Positions 54,978 to 62,847 of a stretch of 64,000 nt of DNA are shown piece after piece (position 1 is the first letter of the stretch; every line of letters begins with the position of its first letter). The DNA comes from Symbiodinium natans (lineage: Eukaryota > Sar > Dinophyceae > Suessiales > Symbiodiniaceae): contig CAJNDS010000217.1 in NCBI GenBank assembly GCA_905221605.1, positions 102,501 to 166,500 of the forward strand. The letters are read 5' to 3'. The translations under genes were made by a program, and so were the position numbers. A model generated the notes under the pieces. The model was not told the DNA's origin. It did not search any database and saw only the letters and a list, made by a program, of their open reading frames with translations.

Positions 54978-57182
54978 ATGCCGACGCTTCGGCGAAGGTC
55001 GTGGTTCTTCTGTTGGCTGCTGGCACTGGGGCTCCTGGCCAAGCGGTATTCCCCTGGGCTCTCGCCATTTCTGGGTGCAGGCTGGAAACCGAGCCGCTGC
55101 GTAGGAGTCGCCCGAAATGTGGCCTTGGAGCGATTTCGTGGTACTGCATCCAAGAAGAACAAAGAAGCCAGATTCAGATGGAGAAGTGAAGCTGGCTGGT
55201 TCAGGGCCTTGCGAAGCCTTGAGGACCGCTGTGGTGACCAGTACGATGTCAGCCTCATGGACAAAAGCTGGTGGAAAACCCATGTGAAAGATCAGACATC
55301 GAAGCTAGATGTGACGTGTCGCCACTGCGGCCATCGTTCCTGCAGCACATCTCTGGGCAGCCTGCAGAACGGCCGCTCTCCTGGCTGTTTCTGCAATGGC
55401 GGTGTGCCTTGGTCCAGCCCGGCAGGGCGTGCTCGATGTCTGGAGATGGTTGGAGAGCGCTATGGTGACCAGTATGATGTCAGCCGCATGGACAAAAGCT
55501 GGTGGAAAGGCCACGTTAAGGGCGCGATGTCGAAGCTAGATGTGACGTGTCGCCACTGCGGCCATCGTTCCTGCAGCACATCTCTGGGCAGCCTGCAGAA
55601 CGGCCGCTCTCCTGGCTGTTTCTGCAATGGCGGTGTGCCTTGGTCCAGCCCGGCAGGGCGTGCTCGATGTCTGGAGATGGTTGGAGAGCGCTATGGTGAC
55701 CAGTACGATGTCAGCCGCATGGACAAAAGCTGGTGGAAAACCCATGTGAAAGATCAGACATCGAAGCTAGATGTGACGTGTCGCCACTGCGGCCATCGTT
55801 CCTGCAGCACATCTCTGGGCAGCCTGCAGAACGGCCGCTCTCCTGGCTGTTTCTGCAATGGCGGTGTGCCTTGGTCCAGCCCGGCAGGGCGTGCTCGATG
55901 TCTGGAGATGGTTGGAGAGCGCTATGGTGACCAGTATGATGTCAGCCGCATGGACAAAAGCTGGTGGAAAGGCCACGTTAAGGGCGCGATGTCGAAGCTA
56001 GATGTGACGTGTCGCCACTGCGGCCATCGTTCCTGCAGCACATCTCTGGCCAGCCTGCAGAACGGATGCTCTCCTGGCTGTTTCTGCAATGGCGGTGTGC
56101 CTTGGTCCAGCCCGGCAGGGCGTGCTCGATGTCTGGAGATGATTGGAGAGCGCTATGGTGACCAGTACGATGTCAGCCGCATGGACAAAAGTTGGTGGAA
56201 AACCCATGTGAAAGATCAGACATCGAAGCTAGATGTGACGTGTCGCCACTGCGGCCATCGTTCCTGCAGCACATCTCTGGGCAGCCTGCAGAACGGCTGC
56301 TCTCCTGGCTGTTTCTGCAATGGCGGTGTGCCTTGGTCCAGCCTGACAGGGCGTGCTCGATGTCTGGAGATTGTTGGAGAGCGCTATGGTGACCAGTACG
56401 ATGTCAGCCGCATGGACAGAAGCTGGTGGAAAACCCATGTGAAAGATCAGACATCGAAGCTAGATGTGACGTGTCGCCACTGCGGCCATCGTTCCTGCAG
56501 CACATCTCTGAACAGCCTGCAGAAAGGTTGCAGCCCTGCTTGCCTATGCTTCAAAAAGACCGAAGGCAAGTTGATGCGGTGGTTGGCCAAGAGCTTTCCA
56601 CAGTTCAACATCACCTCACAAGTTCCGGGATGCACGAACCCGGAATCAAATCGCACGTTGCCTTTCGACTTTGGCCTACGTGGCGACACCATTCTCATCG
56701 AGCTGGATGGCAGCATTGGGCATTTTGGGTTCGGGTGGGGTGGATGTGAAGATGATAGAGGCGTGCCACAAAGAGACCACTTCAAGGAGCAGTGGGCCCT
56801 GCAGAATGATAAGACTGTGATTCGGCTGCTTCAAGAAGATGTATACGGCGACTCCTGGGACTGGAAAGGATTCTTGACATCCGCCATCCAGCAATCAATT
56901 CGGAATTCAAGTCCGTGTGTGATGACACAGGACGCAGTGCAGTACAAAAGTGGAATCTACCAGGAGCTTCGCAGCGGCATTCGCTGCCAGGTGGGCCACC
57001 TCCAGCCGGCTCGCGGTGCTCCGATCCCGTATCTGACGCGCATGGAAGCCCTGAGATCAAAAGAAGGTCTGTCGTTGAGGATAGGGCAGAACGTGTCAAC
57101 TAGCAGCTGTCAACAGCTATGCTTTGCATATATCTGCAGAAAGACCTCGTCACATGAGCTGCATGCGCGTAAAGGACTATAG
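54978..57182 (+). CDS. Intronless zinc-ribbon-repeat / PD-(D/E)XK-like nuclease ORF
   Basis: 734 codons from the first ATG, TAG at 57,180; the frame is open a little further upstream through a GTG at 54,954. Residues 1-25 are basic then hydrophobic (SWFFCWLLALGLLA), like a signal or anchor peptide. Residues about 74-528 are six 77-residue repeats: each has GDQYDVS, WWK, then VTCRHCGHRSCSTSL and SPGCFC, giving CxxCGH...CxC metal-ligand spacing that resembles treble-clef/zinc-ribbon modules such as DUF723-type domains. Residues about 530-650 look like a restriction-endonuclease fold: FDF (D564), IELDG (E575, D577), RDHFKEQW (D600, K603) and TVIRLLQEDV. Inferred role: a DNA-binding modular nuclease; target unknown. 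Neighbouring genes have exons under 110 nt, while this one is continuous and free of telomeric repeats, which suggests recent gain by retroposition or transfer. No transposase or terminal repeat was seen beside it. Confidence 0.85.
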   Translation: MPTLRRRSWFFCWLLALGLLAKRYSPGLSPFLGAGWKPSRCVGVARNVALERFRGTASKKNKEARFRWRSEAGWFRALRSLEDRCGDQYDVSLMDKSWWKTHVKDQTSKLDVTCRHCGHRSCSTSLGSLQNGRSPGCFCNGGVPWSSPAGRARCLEMVGERYGDQYDVSRMDKSWWKGHVKGAMSKLDVTCRHCGHRSCSTSLGSLQNGRSPGCFCNGGVPWSSPAGRARCLEMVGERYGDQYDVSRMDKSWWKTHVKDQTSKLDVTCRHCGHRSCSTSLGSLQNGRSPGCFCNGGVPWSSPAGRARCLEMVGERYGDQYDVSRMDKSWWKGHVKGAMSKLDVTCRHCGHRSCSTSLASLQNGCSPGCFCNGGVPWSSPAGRARCLEMIGERYGDQYDVSRMDKSWWKTHVKDQTSKLDVTCRHCGHRSCSTSLGSLQNGCSPGCFCNGGVPWSSLTGRARCLEIVGERYGDQYDVSRMDRSWWKTHVKDQTSKLDVTCRHCGHRSCSTSLNSLQKGCSPACLCFKKTEGKLMRWLAKSFPQFNITSQVPGCTNPESNRTLPFDFGLRGDTILIELDGSIGHFGFGWGGCEDDRGVPQRDHFKEQWALQNDKTVIRLLQEDVYGDSWDWKGFLTSAIQQSIRNSSPCVMTQDAVQYKSGIYQELRSGIRCQVGHLQPARGAPIPYLTRMEALRSKEGLSLRIGQNVSTSSCQQLCFAYICRKTSSHELHARKGL
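55197..56560 (+). repeat. Six 231-bp coding repeats (zinc-ribbon modules)
   Basis: Unit starts (CGTGCTCGATGT) lie exactly 231 bp apart at 55,428, 55,659, 55,890, 56,121 and 56,352, with a more diverged first unit from about 55,197 and a last unit ending in the variant GCSPACLCF. Units are nearly identical in DNA. Two versions alternate: WWKTHVKDQTSK (units 1, 3, 5, 6) and WWKGHVKGAMSK (units 2, 4). Confidence 0.95.
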
Positions 57183-57694
57183 ACATCTGTGAAAGTCCGA
57201 GGCAGTAAGCCCAGGAAGTTGAGTTGAGCAAGTATGCCTAGTAAGAGCACTTCGAGTCCGTGGCCTTCTGCCTGGGGCTGACCTCAGCTCGAAACTACCG
57301 GGGACCTCGAAGGCCCAAACTGTTCAAATCCTTCCCATGTTGTTGCCAAGATAGAGGTGGGTGGGTAGGGAGTATGACAGAGTCTCAAGGCAGGCGTAGC
57401 CGTGTTCGAGATACACCTGGGCATCAGCGCCAGCCACCATCACAAAAATTTTCGGAACCGAGAATATTTTCTCGTGAACTTGTACCGGGCCCTAATCCGA
57501 CCAATGCCCCAAAGCCAAACACACACCCATTCAATATGACCTGCTGGATGAGCAGCCTGGGGCTCAGGGTTTAGGATTTAACTGGGCCCAAAACCCTCCC
57601 TAAACCCTAAGCCCTCAGCTCTATAGGCCCTAAACCCCGAACCCCTAACTCCTAACCCCAAAACCGCTGCCTAAACCTCCCCGAAACCCTCCGC

Positions 57695-57725
<31 letters not shown>

Positions 57726-57750
57726 AAACTCCGCCCCCTCTCCATGGCAG
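57183..57750. other. 3' flank of the nuclease ORF
   Basis: Mostly unique sequence to about 57,560 with no poly-A tail or terminal repeat recognised, then degenerate heptamers and a poly-C/poly-A junction (57,693-57,729) just before the next exon. Confidence 0.5.
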
Positions 57751-57827
57751 GAAGAAGTGGAGACCTGGAAGGTCGTCGATTACATGGGTGACCTCACAAG
57801 GAAGGCGCGGTCTTGTTATGACTCGAT
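57751..57827 (+). CDS. Exon: EEVETWKVVDYMGDLTRK
   Basis: After ATGGCAG| reads EEVETWKVVDYMGDLTRK then ARSCYDS. The GA donor (GAGGGC) joins in phase to KDDYVHLFATR. Confidence 0.75.
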
Positions 57828-60800
57828 GAGGGCGGTTTAGGGTTTAGGGTTTAGGGTTTAGGGTTTAGGGTTTAGGGTTTAGGGTTTAGGGTTTAGGGAA
57901 GTTTGGGGTTTAGGGTTTAGGGGTGTTCCTGAAACCTTAATCTTTTCTGTAAAGCTTATAAAGCCTACTAGTACCAACCCTTTCAGCCCTGAACCCTGGA
58001 GCTTTCGGACCTTCGGATCTTGACCGTCATTTTAGAGGGTTTGAGAGAATCAGACAGGGCTTGGGGTTTTAGGGTCCAGGGTTTTTGTGCCGCTCTAGTG
58101 CCCCATTGTTGCAATCCCCTGTGGCCCAGGCCATTCTGAAGGTGATGATCGGCGAGGAGCCAGCTCGAGTGAAACTTGGGGTTGTCATAGGCTGCTGCAG
58201 AGCACCTGCAAGTATGCGGCATGGGGGTTGTTCAACATCTGACTGGCCCCATTATACAAGTTACCTACGACGGGAAGATCAATCATAGAACCCCCAAATT
58301 CCCCATAAAAGCCCTATAATTCCGCAATCCCCTGATCATAGGGTCCTGTGCCAATGTGCAGAAAGGACGATTACGTCCACCTCTTTGCCACCAGGCCCGG
58401 TGCCGCGCATTTTACATACAGAGGGGGCGGCCCTCGTTTCTCACATGGGGTCTCCTTTTTTTTTGGGGGGGGGGGGGGCTGGGAGAGGCTTAGGAGGACT
58501 TTGTGATGGAACGCCCAACGCTCTAGACTCCAAATGTCGCCAAGCCCCAAGCCCCTTGAATCTGGCAAGCCCTTAAGCCCCCCCCAATCCGCGCAGGCCG
58601 ACCCGCCAGGAGACCTGGTCCTGCCTCTACGCGCCGTACAAGACCGGAAAGTGCATGCCGGGGGGCCCAGGCTAGGTTCCGGGCATGGAGAACTACATAG
58701 GGTACAGGTTTTTTTTGGGTTTAGGGTTTAGGGTTTAGGGTTTAGGGTTTAGGGTTTAGGGTTCAGGGTTCAGGGTTTAGGGTTCAGGGTTCAGGGTTTC
58801 TAGGGTTCAGGGTTTCTAGGGTTCAGGGTTTAGGGTTCAGGGTTTAGGGTTTGGGGTTCAGGGTTTCTAGGGTTCAGGGTTTAGGGGTCTAGGGTTTCGG
58901 GTTGTAGGGTGTCAGGGTTTCGGGGAGCTTCATGGGTTAGCCAAGGCGATTTAGGGGATAATTGAGCCTAATTGAGGTTACTAAAGGGGGGGACCTAGGC
59001 GGGGCTGGTATAGAGGAACTCATGATAGCTGGGTTGTGGGGCTTTAGGGTCCAGGGTTTCGGGTTGTAGGGTGTCAGGGTTTCGGGCTAAGGGTTGTTCT
59101 CTCGACCTTTTGGGGTTGTGTTGGAAGAAGGGGCTTCCTCTGGTTGAGGTTGTAGTGCGATTTTGGGGGTTAAGTAAGACCCTCTGAAGTCTGATGCCCC
59201 GCCGCCCCTGCCGCCCCCCAAAACCCTAAACCCTAAACCCTGAACCCTGAACCCTGAACCCTGAACCCTGAACCCTAAACCCTAAACCCTAAACCCTAAA
59301 CCCCCAAAACCACAATAACAAAGCATAAAGCTGGAAACGTACATCTCGGCGAGTTTCAGCCCTGGAGCCCTACAACCGCCCCTAGCACGCCCAGCACTCC
59401 GAAGCTTGCCGGGGTTTAGGGTTTAGGGTTTAGGGTTTCGGTTTCGGGTTTAGGGTTTAGGGTTTAGGGTTTAGGGTTTAGGGAGTCAGGATGGACCAGT
59501 CGGAAGAGTACTACTTCGAGTTGCCGGAACGCCGATTTTGCAGCGAGAGGCCGGGTTCGCGCGAGCTGGACGTGGGCTTACTTGGAGTTCGGGTTCAGGG
59601 TTCAGGGTTCAGGGTTCAGGGTTCAGGGTTCAGGGTTCAGGGTTCAGGGTTCAGGGTTCAGGGTTCAGGGTTTAGGGTTTAGGGTTTAGGGTTTAGGGTT
59701 TAGGGTTTGAGGTTCATGGTACTTCACCAATTTTCACCAATGTTCACCAAATACAACTGTACTTATAACTGTACTTATAACCCTAGGGCACTTCAGGGGC
59801 TTACTTGGAGGTTCATGGTCCTTAATCACTTATAACTGTACTTATGACCCACTTATAAGCCCCTTAAGTGCACCAATATGGTTAGACAGTACAGCTTTAC
59901 TTGGTTAGTAAGTACCATGAACCTCCAAGTAGGGGTCCGGCATGTAGCCCGCTCTAAGCCTCAGAACGGTGACAGAATGCAGGTCGCAAAGCCTAAGTCC
60001 TGAAAGGGTCTAGGGTTAGAGGCTTCTTAGGGGTTACCCTAAACCCTAAACCCTAACCCTACCCTAAACCTAAACCCTAAACCCTAAACCCTAAACCCTA
60101 ACCCTAGAAGCCCCAAAAGCCCCCAATGGCAGGTTCGACGTGAGCTCCTGCGCCACCGGAGACCTTTGCTCGATGATGTGATCGCTAAAAGCAGGCCGTG
60201 TCTGTTTAGGGTTTAGGGTTTAGGGTTTAGGGTTTATAGGGTATAGGGTATAGGGTTTAGGGTTTAGGGTTTAGGGTTTTTCTTGCCAGGGGTTGTGGGT
60301 GGCCACAGGCCTTAGTAGGGATTGTAACGAGGGGGTACTATAATCCCCATTAAGGACTGTTGGTAGAAGGGGGAACATCCCAAGTAATACGTTCGGCACC
60401 TGGAAAATATGTTTTTGAATTGTGCGGTGAGGGACTTGCCTGGGCATTCAGATTTGCCTGGGTGTTCTGGGTCTTGCGTTTGGGGCTTGCGAGCTGCCTA
60501 GGTTTAGGGTTTAGGGTTTAGGGTTTAGGGTCTAGGGTTTAGGGTCTAGGGTCTATAGGGTTAGGGTGGGTCGGGAAGAGGCGCCAAAGGCCGACTCTTT
60601 TGGCTGCAGGCACGGGCTTCAAGGGCAGCACACATGCCCGACGCGAGACGATTGAAAGTGAATCGCTGTTTGTGTCGTAGGTCGTAGCCTTCAGAACCTG
60701 AATGCCGCGATGAGGTTCAGATTTAGGGGTTAAGGGTTTAGGGTTACAGGGTTTGGGTTTCGGGTCAAGAGTTTAGAGGCCGTATAGGGCCTTAAGGAGC

Positions 60801-62847
60801 TTATAAGGTTGTTGCGGCATCCCGACAGTTCGCCAATGCCACTGCCCGCTAGAGGGCCACGCTCTATGCTCCTGGCGGCCCCTGTTCCGGCCCCAAAATG
60901 CCCCCTAAATTCGGCAAAACCCCAAACCCTGAGCTCAAAGCCTAAACCCTAAACCCTGCACCCTACACCCTACACCCTACACCCTGAGCCAAATACCCTA
61001 GACCCTAAACATCCTGCAGGGTTTCAGGCTGGCGGGCTTGGAGCACCAGCCGCAGGAGCGGCGGGTAGAAGGCCCGATCGCAGAAGCCGCAGCCCAAGGT
61101 CACCCCAAACCAGAGACCGGCTTAGGGCCAGTCGGACGTGGGGTTTAGGGTTTAGGTCTTGGGTATAGGGTCCCTAAACCCTAAACCCTAAACCCTAAAC
61201 CCTAAACCCTAAACCCTAAACCCTAAACCCTAAACCTAAACCCTAACCCTAAACCCTAACCCTAAACCCTAAACCCTAAACCCTAAACCCTAAACCTAAA
61301 CCCTAAACCCTAAACCCCCTAAACCCTAAACCTAAACCTAAACCCTAAACCCTAACCCTAAACCCTAAACCTACCCTAAACCCTAAACCCTAAACCCTAA
61401 ACCCTGAACCCTGAACCCTGAACCCTGAACCCTGAACCCTGAACCCTGAACCCTGAACCCTGAACCCTGAACCCTAAACCCTAAACCCTAAACCCTGAAC
61501 CCTGAACCCTGAACCCTAAACCCTAAACCCTAAAGTTAAGTTTCATGCCTGGGACGGCTTCTGGATCGGCCCCCAGAAACAGCGGTAAGTCCAGCCAGCG
61601 TGTGCGAACCACAGGGAGTGGTGGTTGTTGCGTTCCGGTCGCAAGGTTTTGGGGCTTTGGGGTTTTTGTCTTTAGGCATCTAGGCTTTTAGGGGTTTAGG
61701 GGCTTCAGGGCCAAATTTGGGTTTTTCGGGGTCTTTAGGGCTTAAGGTCTGGTTCTTCTCAAAGATTCAAGTCCGTGGGTGAACGGGCCCTGGTGGTCTC
61801 TGCCGCGCAGGTTTGGCGGTGTCCTTCCCTCCGCGCCCCTCGTGAGCTTGCGAGATCGGTGTGGTATGCATGGCAAAAGCCTACAACTCTACAACACCTG
61901 AACTCACCCATAAACATCCCGCCCTCAGGTTCTCTGGGCTTGAGGTTTAGGGTTTCGGGTTTCGGGGGTGGAGTTTGGAATCTGGGAGGTTGGTGCTTTC
62001 GGATAATGTCTCTTTGATTCAATATCAGCAGATAGCTGTTCAGATCCGTGCTTTGAAGCCCTCTCGCAAGCTGATGTGGGACGCGTGGGTCCACAATTCA
62101 AGCAAGACATAGACAATGCTTCCGTAGAGGGTTGCGATGGATGCCAGTGGAGTCCAAGGTGAATGTCCACAAGTGCCCGAGGGAGGAGCAACCGCTGCAA
62201 GTCCCTGTAAAGGCTTCTGACAAGCATCCGAATGTCCAGCAGGAGAGAAAAAGCGGTTACGGTTTAGGGTTTAGGGCTTAGGGTTTAGGGTTTCGGGTTT
62301 CGGGTTTAGGGTTTAGGGTTTAGGGTTGGCGAAGAATCCTCTAACGGAAGAGGCTCTGAAGCCAGAAGACTTTGCCATCCCAACCCAAGCTTTCCAGGAT
62401 GTGAGTTCGCTCAACAAGCATCCCTTTTTTGGGTCCTATTACAATATCTACCACGGCACCCTTAAAAAGGGTTTAGGGTTTGGAGTTTAGGGTAGCAAGA
62501 CCCCAAAAGGAACCCGAATTTAGCGAAATACCCGTGTAGTGAAGGTTGCCTGCAGCTTGCGAAAAGAGAGCTGCTTCTGCCTCCCCCCTCGGGCGCCGGC
62601 ACCACATTATTGCCCGATCTGCTTTAGTGAGATGTTAGGTACCCGCGGAGTGCTCGAGGCATGATAAAAAGAAAGGGGCGTCAGCAAGCTCACAAGAAGA
62701 AACGTGCTCCATGTTTAGGAGTTCATTCACGGTTTGGTGTTTAGGCTTTAGGGTTTAGACCTTAGGGTTTAGAGGCACCATGGGTCATGTACCACTTTGG
62801 CCTGCCTCGCATGCTCCAAGCACGTCGGCCAGACAGCACTGTTCTCA
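57751..62847 (+). CDS. Multi-exon gene, cysteine-rich middle, function unknown
   Basis: Exons 57751-57827, 58362-58394, 58597-~58655, 59490-59549, 60133-~60171, 60610-~60675, 61541-61584, 62324-62400 and 62775-62847. The first six join in phase: ...SCYDSIKDDYVHLFATR-PTRQETWSCLYAPYKTGK-...-MDQSEEYYFELPERRFCSE-RFDVSSCATGDLC-TGFKGSTHARRE. The last two also join in phase (PTQAFQD-APWVMYHFGLPRM). Donors include GA and GC early and canonical GTAAGT, GTGAGT and GTAAGC in the last three. Even cysteine spacing suggests an extracellular or disulfide-rich domain (inference). Not recognised. Confidence 0.65.
58362..58394 (+). CDS. Exon: KDDYVHLFAT
   Basis: Acceptor GTGCAG|A, GC donor (GCCCGG). Joins YDSI-KDDYVHLFATR-PTRQETW in phase on both sides. 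Confidence 0.7.
58597..58655 (+). CDS. Exon: PTRQETWSCLYAPYKTGKC
   Basis: After GCGCAG| the frame reads PTRQETWSCLYAPYKTGKC. Two cysteines, one tryptophan. The 3' end is a GT donor at about 58,650 or a GC donor a few bases later. Confidence 0.68.
58715..58920. repeat. TTTAGGG/TTCAGGG mixed array
   Basis: Heptamers with C variants and CTAGGGTTCAGGGTTT compound units. Confidence 0.93.
59490..59549 (+). CDS. Exon: MDQSEEYYFELPERRFCSE
   Basis: After GAGTCAG| reads MDQSEEYYFELPERRFCSE. The GC donor (GCCGGG) leaves AG, completed to arginine: CSE-R-FDVSSCATGD. Confidence 0.72.
59590..59705. repeat. GGGTTCA block then TTTAGGG
   Basis: About 11 uniform TTCAGGG copies followed by TTTAGGG, just after exon 59,490-59,549. 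Confidence 0.96.
59800..59932. mobile_element. Inverted-repeat element, TACTTGGAGGTTCATGGT ends
   Basis: TACTTGGAGGTTCATGGT (about 59,802) and ACCATGAACCTCCAAGTA (about 59,913) are perfect inverted copies 18 bp long. Inside are short direct repeats ACTTATAACTGT. A partial copy starts at about 59,710. Confidence 0.8.
60133..60171 (+). CDS. Exon: FDVSSCATGDLC
   Basis: After ATGGCAG| reads FDVSSCATGDLC. A GC donor within the cysteine codon joins in phase to TGFKGSTHARRE; GT and GA donors slightly later are possible. Confidence 0.62.
60312..60383. mobile_element. GGGATGTTC hairpin element copy (right part)
   Basis: TACTATAATCCC...TTAAGGACTGTTGGTAGAAGG then GGGAACATCCCAAG; the left end is degraded. 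Intronic. Confidence 0.6.
60610..60675 (+). CDS. Exon: TGFKGSTHARRETIESES
   Basis: Acceptor GCTGCAG|. Reads TGFKGSTHARRETIESES then LFVS and a TAG; a GT inside GTGTCG is a possible donor. Confidence 0.55.
61165..61535. repeat. Longest mixed CCCTAAA/TGAACCC array
   Basis: About 50 heptamers with 1-bp losses and a TGAACCC block, directly upstream of exon 61,541. Its 5' end meets a short TTTAGGG run in opposite orientation. Confidence 0.97.
61541..61584 (+). CDS. Exon: FHAWDGFWIGPQKQ
   Basis: Follows a long CCCTAAA/TGAACCC array (GTTAAG|). Reads FHAWDGFWIGPQKQ(R) with a canonical GTAAGT donor. Confidence 0.68.
62324..62400 (+). CDS. Exon: LAKNPLTEEALKPEDFAIP
   Basis: Reads LAKNPLTEEALKPEDFAIP then TQAFQD with canonical donor GTGAGT. 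The only suitable acceptor nearby is TTTAG|GG, the end of a telomeric heptamer. Confidence 0.65.
62775..62847 (+). CDS. Exon: APWVMYHFGLPRMLQARR
   Basis: After TTAGAG| reads APWVMYHFGLPRMLQARR then PDSTVLS, donor GTAAGC. In phase with the preceding exon. Confidence 0.65.

Noticed and set aside
54857-57099. Many minus-strand ORFs opposite the nuclease gene
   Set aside because: They repeat every 231 bp as shadows of the coding repeats; the + frame has the conserved cysteines and the nuclease motifs.
61015-61140. Exon on either strand at 61.0-61.1 kb
   Set aside because: Both strands give plausible short peptides (LGCGFCDRAFYPPLLRL on minus, RLAGLEHQPQERRVEG on plus); no phase link decides.
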